DNA of 39,541 nucleotides from a virus, in the IMG/VR virus record IMGVR_UViG_3300020439_000023, positions 1 to 39,541 of that record. One strand, 5' to 3'. Shown here one piece after another: positions 8,130 to 14,854 of the stretch. The notes beneath the pieces were generated by a model. That model did not search any database, had not been told where the DNA came from, and saw only the letters and a program-made list of their open reading frames with translations. Numbering within the stretch: the stretch's first letter is position 1; each line of letters opens with the position of its first letter. The translations under genes and the position numbers were made by a program.

Positions 8130-9232
8130 TCAGTTCTTAATAATATAATGTGTTCGTTTATTCTTCCAGTTGGTTTAGATGATTTTGTGTTTATTTCATC
8201 TAATACTTTACTTAATACTATTTTACCACCTTCTTCGATTCTGTCAAGGAAATGTTTTGTCCTGTTTCCAATCTTTTTAGTTGCACTGTATTTTCCAAAG
8301 TTTTGAATAGTTGTTCCTTTCACTCCAAGACCAGCTCTATCTTCTGATTCATATTTGGTAATCTCTTTGGTTTTGGTATTGAATGTCCATAGTTGTCCAG
8401 ACCCTACAATTAATTCTGGATTAATTGATGTAAGATGATACTCTGTATCAGTTATCTTGTAGTTTAACTTTTTAGTTTGTTCTTGTGCAGAGTAAACTTT
8501 TTTTCTCCTAGTTTTTTTCTGACCCATTTTACCTTTTGCATACTTATCACATTCTTCTCTGATACCACAAACATATTTGTATGCATCCTTTAGTCCTTTT
8601 TTAGATAAGAATGAGTATGCTTCTTTTAGTTGTGGACATTTACCTTCAACTGCCTCTTCTAATTCTTTTTCTAGGTTATGGAAATTGTCTCCAACTTTTA
8701 CTGCAACTGGGCCTGATACTTGTTCATCTGTTAGATATGCAAAGACATCAAATTTATTTTTAGGGTCATCAAAATATAAATCTAATTGATATTCTATCTC
8801 ACCAGCATATTCGTTTGCTTTGTTTAGGATTCTTTCTTGAATAGAGATAACTGGTTTCTTTTTCTTCTCTTCGTCTTTGATTGCTTTGAGAGAATCTATG
8901 TCTTTGATACATTTATCAACATGTTTTTCTATGAATGCAGTTGTAGATGGATTTAGTAAATCCCCTTCGAACATACAAGGAACTGACCTAGTTTGCATTC
9001 TTGCAAGGGCAGCTGCAGTTCTAGGGACATACTTAAGTCTCTTAACTCCTTTGATATATTTGTCTTCATAGTCTCTATCAGACATCCATGTTGATAACCA
9101 TTCACCACATGATTTATTATCACTCATGTAGTTGTACCAATTCATGCATCTTCCTTTGTCTCTTTCGTCTTCTGCATGAGGTTCTACACCATAATAGATT
9201 TCATCAAGAGATTTTTGTTTTCTCTTACTCAT
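8126..9232 (-). CDS. conserved hypothetical protein next to rnh
   Basis: 368 residues, highly charged, with Lys-rich segments (KMGQKKTRRKKVYS) and no membrane segments. I do not recognise a family with a known function. A C-terminal domain from about 250 (ITDTEYHLTSINPELIVGSGQLWTFN...) looks like a compact beta-rich module. It precedes RNase H with a four-base overlap, which suggests a replication-linked role. The start at 9232 follows an AT-rich gap including TATAAGTA, a weak late-promoter look-alike. Confidence 0.6.
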   Translation of the reverse strand: MSKRKQKSLDEIYYGVEPHAEDERDKGRCMNWYNYMSDNKSCGEWLSTWMSDRDYEDKYIKGVKRLKYVPRTAAALARMQTRSVPCMFEGDLLNPSTTAFIEKHVDKCIKDIDSLKAIKDEEKKKKPVISIQERILNKANEYAGEIEYQLDLYFDDPKNKFDVFAYLTDEQVSGPVAVKVGDNFHNLEKELEEAVEGKCPQLKEAYSFLSKKGLKDAYKYVCGIREECDKYAKGKMGQKKTRRKKVYSAQEQTKKLNYKITDTEYHLTSINPELIVGSGQLWTFNTKTKEITKYESEDRAGLGVKGTTIQNFGKYSATKKIGNRTKHFLDRIEEGGKIVLSKVLDEINTKSSKPTGRINEHIILLRTE

Positions 9233-9258
9233 GTTAATTACTTATAAAAAACAAATTT

Positions 9259-9489
9259 TTAAGTGTTATCTCCCTCAGTATAAGTAGTTCTCTGTTTATC
9301 AAACTGACCTTTACCTGTAAGTGGTGGTTTCTGAAAAGGAAACCCATCTTCTCTTTTCTCAGGCAAGTTATCTATGTGATTTTTAATTCTTTTTCTTTTC
9401 TTCTCTTCTGCAATTATAATTGTAGTTCCAATTGCAAAAAGTCCAGAAGCAAGAAGTAAAAGAATTTTTAGTACTATTTCCCAATCCAT
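9259..9489 (-). CDS. small single-pass membrane protein
   Basis: 76 residues. Residues about 5-27 (IVLKILLLLASGLFAIGTTI) form a clear membrane helix, followed by EEKKRKRIK, a positive cluster that would stay in the cytoplasm. The rest is polar. No known lysis motif, though a holin-like or host-membrane modulator role is possible. It overlaps the upstream gene by 16 bases. Confidence 0.65.
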   Translation of the reverse strand: MDWEIVLKILLLLASGLFAIGTTIIIAEEKKRKRIKNHIDNLPEKREDGFPFQKPPLTGKGQFDKQRTTYTEGDNT

Positions 9490-9797
9490 TCTATATCCTC
9501 TTTTGGTATTACTTGATATGCACCTTTGTTGTACGCTGGTGCAACTGTAAACTTTTTAGACTCTTCTAACTTCCAACTGTTATCTACATTCTTTGTTGGT
9601 CTTGCATTGACACCTAAAGAAGGATACTTCTTCCTATGGTCTTCTGATGCTCTTATCCTGTCTAATTCAGATTGACTTGGTTTTAACTTTTTGTATGACA
9701 CTGTATGACACTTTTTCTTTGTAGAAAGACTCTTGGTCTTTCTTTTACGACCTGTCATGTCATACCTTAAACTGTTTCCTAAATTTATTGTACCCAT
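9474..9797 (-). CDS. conserved basic phage protein
   Basis: 107 residues. The segment GRKRKTKSLSTKKKCHTVSY (about 16-35) and YKGAYQVI-like end (NKGAYQVIPKEDIEW) recall a small family widespread in phages, function unknown. ATG 9797 overlaps the upstream stop. An internal ATG at 9758 (MTGRKRK) with AAGG six bases upstream may be the true start. Its strongly basic N-terminus suggests nucleic-acid contact. Confidence 0.65.
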   Translation of the reverse strand: MGTINLGNSLRYDMTGRKRKTKSLSTKKKCHTVSYKKLKPSQSELDRIRASEDHRKKYPSLGVNARPTKNVDNSWKLEESKKFTVAPAYNKGAYQVIPKEDIEWIGK

Positions 9798-10183
9798 AAT
9801 GTAATCAAGTTCCTTAGTAAGAAAAACAATCCTACTGCATTTAACATAATCAATGCTCTATCTTTCCATGCAATAGAGACACCTACCCAACCAGTGATAC
9901 CAATGATTGATAAAATCAAATCTACACTTTGTAATTCTGGAATCCCACGAATTGACATTGCACCTAATATAAATGCAGAAGATATCCACTTAAGATACCA
10001 ATCCCATGTGTACTTTGGTGTTGCAGATTTAAATATCCTAGTAGAGTTTTTTAACTCTTCTTGAGTAAACTTACTAGACTGTTTCTTTGCTTTTTCTTTG
10101 AGACTCAGCAATCTGTTTTTTAAGTTCTTTTTCAAAATCTTTCCACTCCTTAAGTGTTTTGAATTCACTTTGGTATTTACCAT
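9785..10183 (-). CDS. membrane protein, possibly 3' part of a frameshifted gene
   Basis: 132 residues if started at ATG 10183. Three hydrophobic stretches (about 66-80, 87-104 and 109-124) make it an inner-membrane protein: WYLKWISSAFILGAMSIRG, then SIIGITGWVGVSIAW, then a Leu/Phe-rich end. The first 35 residues are poor, basic sequence with no Shine-Dalgarno before the ATG, and they overlap the well-initiated 48-residue frame at 10074-10220. The better model is that the real N-terminus is that frame and the two are joined by a +1 shift near 10074-10080. Function unknown. Confidence 0.6.
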   Translation of the reverse strand: MVNTKVNSKHLRSGKILKKNLKNRLLSLKEKAKKQSSKFTQEELKNSTRIFKSATPKYTWDWYLKWISSAFILGAMSIRGIPELQSVDLILSIIGITGWVGVSIAWKDRALIMLNAVGLFFLLRNLITLWVQ

Positions 10184-10220
10184 ATATTTTTAATCTTTGT
10201 TGTTGTTGAGGTTGACTCAT
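10074..10220 (-). CDS. 48-residue frame, probable true N-terminus of the 9785 gene
   Basis: A short frame encoding MSQPQQQQRLKIYGKYQSEF and continuing to a TAG at 10076-10074. It starts as ATGA at the stop of the upstream 53-residue gene and has GAGGACAAGGAAG directly upstream, both signs of a genuine start. Its composition (Phe, Trp, Tyr and balanced charge) looks like coding sequence. Just before the stop its frame can pass by +1 into the membrane-protein frame, giving a continuous, sensible protein. It could be a separate small protein, a programmed-frameshift product or a recent indel. Confidence 0.55.
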   Translation of the reverse strand: MSQPQQQQRLKIYGKYQSEFKTLKEWKDFEKELKKQIAESQRKSKETV

Positions 10221-10378
10221 CTTCCTTGTCCTCTATATTTTTTATAAGACCTTTTCTTATGTTTATTCATGTGAGAAGTAGAAATTTTAGTTCTACGACT
10301 CCTACCACCTGTACCCTGTGATGTACATTTCTTTACACTTACATGTGTAGTTGTAAATCCTCTAGTCTTTACTGCCAT
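10217..10378 (-). CDS. small basic protein (KTRGF...NKHKKRSYKKYRGQGR)
   Basis: 53 residues, about a third Lys/Arg, opening MAVKTRGFTTTHVSVKKC and ending MNKHKKRSYKKYRGQGR. An excellent AGGAGTATA sits upstream of ATG 10378, so expression is very likely. Similar tiny Lys/Arg-rich proteins with the NKHKRRSYKxYRGQG ending occur in T4-like marine phages as I recall them; no function is known. Its leader contains the structured RNA candidate at 10411-10525. Confidence 0.75.
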   Translation of the reverse strand: MAVKTRGFTTTHVSVKKCTSQGTGGRSRRTKISTSHMNKHKKRSYKKYRGQGR

Positions 10379-10410
10379 TATACTCCTGTTCTATCTCTCC
10401 AGAAAAAAGT

Positions 10411-10525
10411 GAAGTGACAACGATGATGGGGAAGGAGAGAGTAAACCCAATCATCAGCACCTTTAGGGATTTTAAGGGAGAATCAGACTCCCACCCAATA
10501 TACAACTGCCATGAGTTGTCACTTC
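10411..10525 (-). ncRNA. candidate structured RNA / leader element
   Basis: A 115-base segment closed by a perfect 11-bp stem: GAAGTGACAAC (10411-10421) with GTTGTCACTTC (10515-10525). Inside are a nine-pair hairpin with one bulged A (10422-10430 with 10446-10455) and GGGAG/CTCCC with a seven-base loop (10476-10492). A competing hairpin, CAACT/AGTTG (10503-10518), shares bases with the outer stem. On the minus strand a T6 run follows the closing stem two bases later. TATAAT at 10537-10532 lies just upstream of it. It may be a small RNA or a switching leader of the 53-residue gene. No known RNA family recognised. Confidence 0.45.
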
Positions 10526-10532
10526 GAAACTA

Positions 10533-10694
10533 TTATACTTTAAAGGTTTTTGCAAACTCTTCGTAAGACTCTGCCTTACTGTCATAGATTGCTTGAACCT
10601 CTTCAAAACATGGATGTGAATCATCACACTTATAACCCATGTCATTGATTTCTTTGATTCTAGTATCTTTCCAAGATTGTTTTGTTTCTGTCAT
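10533..10694 (-). CDS. small acidic hypothetical protein
   Basis: 53 residues (MTETKQSWKDTRIKEINDMG...), ending AKTFKV. Two Cys (CDDSHPCFEE) are spaced CX6C, too few for a zinc ribbon. No Shine-Dalgarno is visible. The -10 of the promoter at 10701-10730 is six bases from ATG 10694, so translation is probably leaderless. The codons GTA TAA of its end also make the TATAAT preceding the structured RNA. No family recognised. Confidence 0.6.
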   Translation of the reverse strand: MTETKQSWKDTRIKEINDMGYKCDDSHPCFEEVQAIYDSKAESYEEFAKTFKV

Positions 10695-10700
10695 AATTGT

Positions 10701-10730
10701 ATTCTACTATAAGTTGTACCCATCTGTCAA
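10701..10730 (-). promoter_or_regulatory. early-type promoter with GGTACA spacer motif
   Basis: On the minus strand: TTGACA (10730-10725), GATG, GGTACA (10720-10715), eight bases, TAGAAT (10706-10701). Six bases then lead to ATG 10694, so the predicted start of transcription is the start codon. The -35 overlaps the last codons of the metallopeptidase-like gene. Confidence 0.75.
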
Positions 10731-11086
10731 TATCCAATTCCTTCTGTGATTTTTTCATGGAGACCAAACTCAAGTTTCTTTGCCTCTCGTTCACTAGGAT
10801 ATCGACCCTCTAAAAATTGTTTACAATGTACCATTTCATGTGCAAGAGTTTGATACATATCATCATCCTCTTTGGTTAGTTCTATAGTGACAGACTCTTT
10901 ATCACCATAACAATAACCTATTGCATAATCATAGTCTTTTGGAAACTTGTTGTAAAGAAGAACCTCTATGTCTGCATCAACAATTTTCAATTGTCGACAT
11001 GCCTCTACAACATAATTGTAGATAAGTTGTTCATCTTCTATTCTTATACGACCCCCTCTAGGGCCTGAGATTGTGACCTCAATCAT
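10727..11086 (-). CDS. zinc metallopeptidase-like protein
   Basis: 119 residues from ATG 11086, which overlaps the stop of the preceding gene as ATGATTGA; a longer start at 11116 adds ten residues that overlap that gene. HEMVH (83-87) is an HExxH zinc-binding motif (His83, Glu84, His87), and Glu104 in the following helix could be the third ligand. In family terms it resembles SprT/WLM-like or IrrE-like small peptidases. It could cleave a phage or host protein; no partner is obvious. Last gene before the promoter at 10701-10730. Confidence 0.65.
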   Translation of the reverse strand: MIEVTISGPRGGRIRIEDEQLIYNYVVEACRQLKIVDADIEVLLYNKFPKDYDYAIGYCYGDKESVTIELTKEDDDMYQTLAHEMVHCKQFLEGRYPSEREAKKLEFGLHEKITEGIGY

Positions 11087-11462
11087 TCCAATTGTACTCT
11101 GGTGTGACTTGTCCATTTACAATTTCTTGTATGAAATCGACAGCTTCATATGAATTACCACCAACATGCCAGTCATATTCCTCAGTTGGAGTACCACCAG
11201 TTTTCCAATTGTAAACTGTTGCTTTAATATATTCAAAGTCTTTATCACCCCATTGGTCAGTAAAATAAACTTTACCATCAATGACCCACTCCATTTGAGT
11301 TTTTTCGTAAGGGTCTCCTGTAGTAAAAGTTGGTTTACCAAAAAGATTTTCTAATGTACTATATGTTGTATTAACTGTTCCTTGTAAACTAGTACCATTT
11401 ACTAGACTAAAATCATTTGCAACTTCATATTCAATATTTTCTGATAAGATATCTATTAACAT
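11079..11462 (-). CDS. conserved hypothetical phage protein
   Basis: 127 residues. The pattern GDPYEKTQMEWVIDGKV, then TVYNWKTGGTP and YDWHVGG is that of a small beta-rich family that I recall seeing repeatedly in marine and enteric phages, with no assigned function. No membrane segment. It overlaps both neighbours by seven or eight bases, so it is translated with the metallopeptidase-like gene. Confidence 0.65.
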   Translation of the reverse strand: MLIDILSENIEYEVANDFSLVNGTSLQGTVNTTYSTLENLFGKPTFTTGDPYEKTQMEWVIDGKVYFTDQWGDKDFEYIKATVYNWKTGGTPTEEYDWHVGGNSYEAVDFIQEIVNGQVTPEYNWND

Positions 11463-11665
11463 ACTTCCTCTAACTCCTCAAATTGTTCATCTACTACTAA
11501 TTCTTTTGCATACTCCACAAAATCTCCACCACCTTCTTTACCAGTGAATTGAGATAAAAGTTTCACACCACCTTCACTTAAAAGTGATGCAAGTTCTTGA
11601 AGAGTTTTACCTTCTAACTCTTCGTAAAGGTTTTCTTTGATTACTGTATTTGTATTATTTGACAT
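11456..11665 (-). CDS. small acidic hypothetical protein
   Basis: 69 residues, strongly acidic (ends DEQFEELEEVC), mostly helical. First gene of the unit behind the promoter at 11688-11717, with a strong AAAGGAGTAAT before ATG 11665. No family recognised. Acidic small early proteins of phages sometimes mimic DNA or bind host enzymes; nothing here proves that. Confidence 0.65.
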   Translation of the reverse strand: MSNNTNTVIKENLYEELEGKTLQELASLLSEGGVKLLSQFTGKEGGGDFVEYAKELVVDEQFEELEEVC

Positions 11666-11687
11666 ATTACTCCTTTATTACAAAAGT

Positions 11688-11717
11688 ATTATATCAAAAG
11701 ATGTACCCACCTGTCAA
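11688..11717 (-). promoter_or_regulatory. early-type promoter with GGTACA spacer motif
   Basis: On the minus strand: TTGACA (11717-11712), GGTG, GGTACA (11707-11702), eight bases, TATAAT (11693-11688). It begins one base past the CCA end of the tRNA gene. Here a leader of about 17 bases with AAAGGAG precedes ATG 11665, unlike the other copies. Confidence 0.8.
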
Positions 11718-11718
11718 A

Positions 11719-11794
11719 TGGTGGAGCTGATAGGAATCGAACCTACGACCTTCTGGATGCAAACCAGACGCTCTCCCAACTGAGCTACAGCCCC
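11719..11794 (-). tRNA. tRNA-Ala(UGC), CCA encoded
   Basis: The minus strand folds as a complete cloverleaf. The acceptor GGGGCTG pairs with CAGCTCC (one G-U), followed by A73 and an encoded CCA. The D-arm is GCTCAGTTGGGAGAGC, the anticodon arm is CTGG-TTTGCAT-CCAG with anticodon TGC, and the T-arm holds GGTTCGATTCC. It reads GCA codons. Its first ten bases overlap the end of the alternative oxidase gene. The gene may compensate for codon use, or be a remnant of a host gene. Confidence 0.95.
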
Positions 11795-12363
11795 TCACTA
11801 TATTTGAAATTGATATCACTATGATGTTGTTCATCAGCTCTGACCTTTTTGATTAGGTCTGAAAGCTTTGCACTTTTCTTCATCCCATAGTATTCTATTG
11901 CAAGTTGTGGTGCTGGGATGTTTTCTACTTCACCACTTTCTACCATATTAAGGTATTCTGTATATGACTTTACTGCTTCTTCTTCGAAGTAATGTATCAT
12001 TCTATGTGCAGTCTTGGGAAAGAACACATACAAGATAAAATAAAATATCCAAAAGATTGCCTGTGCAAATAACACTAACCATCTTTCAAATACATTTGGT
12101 TTGGTAATTTCTATGAAGAACATAAGATGCATTCTTTCATTCTCTGCCTCTGCAAGAAGTTCTCTTATCATAGGCCCATAACCTGTTTTCATTTGTCTAA
12201 GACTTGTTAGGTGCATCCACATACCAGCAACCATGCCAGGCACACCAGCAACTGTTTCTAGGACAACTGCACGATGTCCATACCTCTTTGCAAAAAATGT
12301 ATCTGCAACAAAACGAAAGAACTTCGTCATTGACATTGCAAACCAATCCGATACTTTATTCAT
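11785..12363 (-). CDS. aox: alternative oxidase (AOX/PTOX family)
   Basis: 192 residues from ATG 12363, which overlaps the upstream stop; the longer start at 12393 is not needed. The diiron ligands of quinol oxidases are all present: LETVAG (Glu36), NERMHL (Glu76, His79), YFEEEA (Glu128) and RADEQHH (Glu178, His181). A hydrophobic stretch at about 95-115 would sit in the membrane leaflet. The enzyme passes electrons from ubiquinol to oxygen without pumping protons. Cyanophages carry the plastid-type PTOX. Here the neighbour genes are NrdB, glutaredoxin and cytochrome c, suggesting tuning of host respiration during nucleotide synthesis. Confidence 0.92.
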   Translation of the reverse strand: MNKVSDWFAMSMTKFFRFVADTFFAKRYGHRAVVLETVAGVPGMVAGMWMHLTSLRQMKTGYGPMIRELLAEAENERMHLMFFIEITKPNVFERWLVLFAQAIFWIFYFILYVFFPKTAHRMIHYFEEEAVKSYTEYLNMVESGEVENIPAPQLAIEYYGMKKSAKLSDLIKKVRADEQHHSDINFKYSEGL

Positions 12364-12691
12364 CCTTATGCATTTTAATGAATGCCTCTGCATCTATAAC
12401 CACTAATGGTTTATGATGATTTTTTTTAATTACGACTATGGGTTCATAGTCCCCAGAATTCTCTAGTGCTTGTTTGTAGGACTCCCAGACATTGACTCGT
12501 TCTTGATTTTTACATTCAATTGAGTAAGGAAATTTCTTCCTTGCAGCTCTTGCCATAATGAGGTCTTCACCAGAAGCACCCATAGACCTACTTTCAACAT
12601 CTTCTTCATGTATTTCTAATTCCTCAATGAGTCTTTCACGAGTCCATTTTTGTAAATTTCTCCCTTTTGCTTTAGCAGATTGTACCTTCAT
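12356..12691 (-). CDS. PD-(D/E)XK-type nuclease / resolvase-like protein
   Basis: 111 residues. The sequence RSMGASGEDLIMARAARKKF, then SIECKNQERVNVWESYKQA and EPIVVIKKNHHKPLVVI, matches small phage PD-(D/E)XK proteins: an acidic ED in the first helix, E-x-K in the second strand (IECKNQE) and a hydrophobic strand afterwards. The role could be Holliday junction cutting or host DNA breakdown. It overlaps the alternative oxidase start by eight bases. Confidence 0.7.
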   Translation of the reverse strand: MKVQSAKAKGRNLQKWTRERLIEELEIHEEDVESRSMGASGEDLIMARAARKKFPYSIECKNQERVNVWESYKQALENSGDYEPIVVIKKNHHKPLVVIDAEAFIKMHKDE

Positions 12692-12902
12692 TCACTTTTT
12701 CCCATGATATAATTGTATCCCACTCAATGTCATCCCACTTTGAGTTCTCAACATCCCAAACTACAACTTTATTACTTTGTATACTTTGTTTTGCTGAATG
12801 TCCTTTATAAAGTCCAGTTATATTTCTACCAGAATTTAAAGACCTAAAATCTATTTTTACTGTAGATGTTTTTAGTGCATCTAATATTACTTCTCTATTC
12901 AT
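12672..12902 (-). CDS. small WDxE-type beta protein (DUF2693-like)
   Basis: 76 residues. The opening REVILDALKTSTVKIDFRSL and the ending VVVWDVENSKWDDIEWDTII resemble the short beta-barrel DUF2693 proteins of phages, which lack a known function. It starts ATG 12902 directly at the stop of the zinc-ribbon gene and overlaps the nuclease gene by 20 bases. Likely co-translated with both. Confidence 0.6.
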   Translation of the reverse strand: MNREVILDALKTSTVKIDFRSLNSGRNITGLYKGHSAKQSIQSNKVVVWDVENSKWDDIEWDTIISWEKVNEGTIC

Positions 12903-13068
12903 CGAAGTCTAACTCCTCATTCATATCAAAATCATCTTCTATTTTTAATTCTGAACCACAAAATGGACAAAATTTAACTTCATATCCATCACCCAACTCA
13001 TGTTCTATATCACCTTCTGCACCACACTCTAAACAATAAAACGACTCCACGAAATCTGGGTCTTGCAT
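12895..13068 (-). CDS. small zinc-ribbon protein
   Basis: 57 residues with two Cys pairs: FYCLECGAEGD (Cys12, Cys15) and VKFCPFCGSEL (Cys34, Cys37). This is a classic zinc ribbon with CxxC-x18-CPxCG spacing. The tail is acidic (EDDFDMNEELDFDE). GGAG eight bases upstream supports ATG 13068, and the stop overlaps the next start (GATGAATAG). It probably binds nucleic acid or another protein. The partner is unknown. Confidence 0.8.
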   Translation of the reverse strand: MQDPDFVESFYCLECGAEGDIEHELGDGYEVKFCPFCGSELKIEDDFDMNEELDFDE

Positions 13069-13080
13069 GATTGATTCTCC

Positions 13081-13317
13081 TTATTTTTCATTCCAATCTT
13101 TATTATGCCAAGCATATAGTTGGTCATAACCACCTATATTTTCACCATCCACTCTTATCTGAGGGAAGGTTCTTGCGCCTGGGAATTGTTCAAATAACTC
13201 TTCCCTAGTAAAGTCTACATCCAATTGTCTGTAGACGAATTCGTATCCTTCTCGTTCACAAAGTTGTTTTGCTTTGTCACAATAAGGACATACTGGTTTT
13301 CCATATATCTCTATCAT
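13081..13317 (-). CDS. grx: glutaredoxin
   Basis: 78 residues with the active site CPYC (10-13) after IEIYGKPV, and RTFPQIRVDGENIGGYDQL, the cis-Pro and GG glutathione-binding loop. It is the standard glutaredoxin length. It would reduce the disulfide formed by the phage ribonucleotide reductase encoded just upstream (NrdA C-terminal CDAC), as T4 NrdC does. It overlaps the cytochrome c gene by four bases. Confidence 0.93.
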   Translation of the reverse strand: MIEIYGKPVCPYCDKAKQLCEREGYEFVYRQLDVDFTREELFEQFPGARTFPQIRVDGENIGGYDQLYAWHNKDWNEK

Positions 13318-13757
13318 TTCATAGTCTCCTGTATAAATTCACCTAATAGTTCTATATCACTATCTGACAACATTGCAGCTTGTCCCCACATAGTTTGAGA
13401 CATTGCACCTATTGTTTCTCTATTCTTGTAGGATATTAATCTCCCTACAATATAATCTGAACTCTGACCTGCTAATCTTGGGAATGTTGCAATACCTTGT
13501 CCCTCTTGACCATGACAAGCTGCACATCCAGCCCACAATGGTTTAATAGATGAGAATGGGTCTCCAGCAGCTGCAAGTTGTTTTGCCTGTAATTGTTCTA
13601 CTACTGAACCATGTGTTCTTACATATTCTTCATAACACTCACCTGTGCATGTATGAGCACTCTGATAACCTGTATATTCTAGGTTAGGATATATCATTGT
13701 TGAAAAAAATATTCCAAATGCAAATATACCTACCAAAACCATTCCTAATTCCTTCAT
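13314..13757 (-). CDS. membrane-anchored c-type cytochrome
   Basis: 147 residues. The N-terminal hydrophobic stretch (about 4-23, LGMVLVGIFAFGIFFSTMI) is a signal anchor. CAACH (78-82) is a heme c attachment site, followed by GQEGQGIATFPRLAGQSSDY, as in class I bacterial c553/c4-like domains. MSQTM (119-123) supplies the sixth Met ligand. Residues 37-41 (CTGEC) add an extra Cys pair. The product would sit in the periplasm and needs host heme ligation. It sits between glutaredoxin and NrdB. It may feed or draw electrons in the host respiratory chain, next to the phage alternative oxidase gene. Confidence 0.85.
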   Translation of the reverse strand: MKELGMVLVGIFAFGIFFSTMIYPNLEYTGYQSAHTCTGECYEEYVRTHGSVVEQLQAKQLAAAGDPFSSIKPLWAGCAACHGQEGQGIATFPRLAGQSSDYIVGRLISYKNRETIGAMSQTMWGQAAMLSDSDIELLGEFIQETMK

Positions 13758-14854
13758 AATTTAAATCCCTCAAATGTATTTTCTTTTATATCTTGTTTAA
13801 TACCACCGATGACATAAGATTCAATCTCTGTCTCCTGTGGTGCATTCTGTTGTCCTCTAGATGATAACCAGTGTTGTGTCCATGGTAATGGATTAGTTCT
13901 ACTTGAGATATCATATATAGGGTTCAAACCAATTGCACGAAGTCGTCTATTTGCAATATACTCTACATATTGACTTAACAATGCAGTTGATAATCCTAAC
14001 ATACTACCATATTTAAATAGGTATTCTGCCCAATCTTTTTCTTCTGCAACTGCATCTTCATACATTTTGTAAACATCTGGTTCACAATCTTTCATGACTT
14101 TTAACATTACTTTGTCTTTTTCTTCTTTTTGATAACATTTTAAAATGTGTTGTGATATTGCAAGATGTTGTGCTTCGTCTCTTGCAATCAGACTAATAAT
14201 CTTTGCAGAACCTTCCATCTTTTTCATTTCTCCAAATGCAAAAGTACATGCAAATGATACAAAGAAACGAATACCTTCAAGTATGTTAATACTAATTAGT
14301 GCAAGATATAATTTTTTCTTAAGTTCATATTCATCTTTTTCGTATCCTAAACTATATCTCTGTGCATAGTCTATGAACTCATCATATCTTTTTGTGACTG
14401 ATTCTGCTCTTGCAATAATCTTTTCGTCATCTAGAATCGTATCAAATACCTTTGATGGGTCTGAATACAAATTCTTTATCATGTAAGTGTAGGAACGACT
14501 ATGGATAGTTTCCATAAAGTCCCATGCAATGATACATCCTTCTAACTCTGGAAGAGTACAGAAAGGTAACAATGCAGTAGCAGGGCCTCTACCTTGAACT
14601 GAGTCTAATAGTGTTTGATACTTTAGATTACTAGTAAAGATATGTTTATGTGCTTTACTTAGTTCATTGTAGTCGTTCCTATCTTTTTGAAGAGAAACTT
14701 CTTCTGGTCTCCAGAAATACCCAAGTTGTCTTTGTGTGAGTTTGTCGAAAATCGGATATTTAAAATCGTCATATCGTTGGGTATTAAGTTCCTCTCCAAA
14801 GAAGATTGGATTCTTTAAAAAATTTACTTTGTTTTTATTAAATACTTTACTCAT
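13754..14854 (-). CDS. nrdB: ribonucleotide reductase class Ia, small subunit
   Basis: 366 residues from ATG 14854, overlapping the upstream stop (a start at 14875 is possible). Family motifs: LPELEGCIIAWDFMETIHSR with the first iron ligands and His, then SYTYM with the likely radical Tyr, ISINILEGIRFFVSFA, and LIARDEAQHLA with Glu and His. It forms the diiron-tyrosyl radical unit of NrdAB and makes deoxynucleotides for phage replication. T4 NrdB is 388 residues. Its operon neighbours are NrdA upstream and cytochrome c and glutaredoxin downstream. Confidence 0.95.
   Translation of the reverse strand: MSKVFNKNKVNFLKNPIFFGEELNTQRYDDFKYPIFDKLTQRQLGYFWRPEEVSLQKDRNDYNELSKAHKHIFTSNLKYQTLLDSVQGRGPATALLPFCTLPELEGCIIAWDFMETIHSRSYTYMIKNLYSDPSKVFDTILDDEKIIARAESVTKRYDEFIDYAQRYSLGYEKDEYELKKKLYLALISINILEGIRFFVSFACTFAFGEMKKMEGSAKIISLIARDEAQHLAISQHILKCYQKEEKDKVMLKVMKDCEPDVYKMYEDAVAEEKDWAEYLFKYGSMLGLSTALLSQYVEYIANRRLRAIGLNPIYDISSRTNPLPWTQHWLSSRGQQNAPQETEIESYVIGGIKQDIKENTFEGFKL

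Noticed and set aside
9233-9258. AT-only hairpin (ACTTAAAAA ... TTTTTATAAGT) as a terminator
   Set aside because: The stem has no G-C pair apart from its ends, so it would be unstable and is probably just AT-rich spacer.
11719-11794. tRNA as a phage attachment site
   Set aside because: No integrase, excisionase or repeated att core was seen, and the genome type is strictly lytic T4-like.
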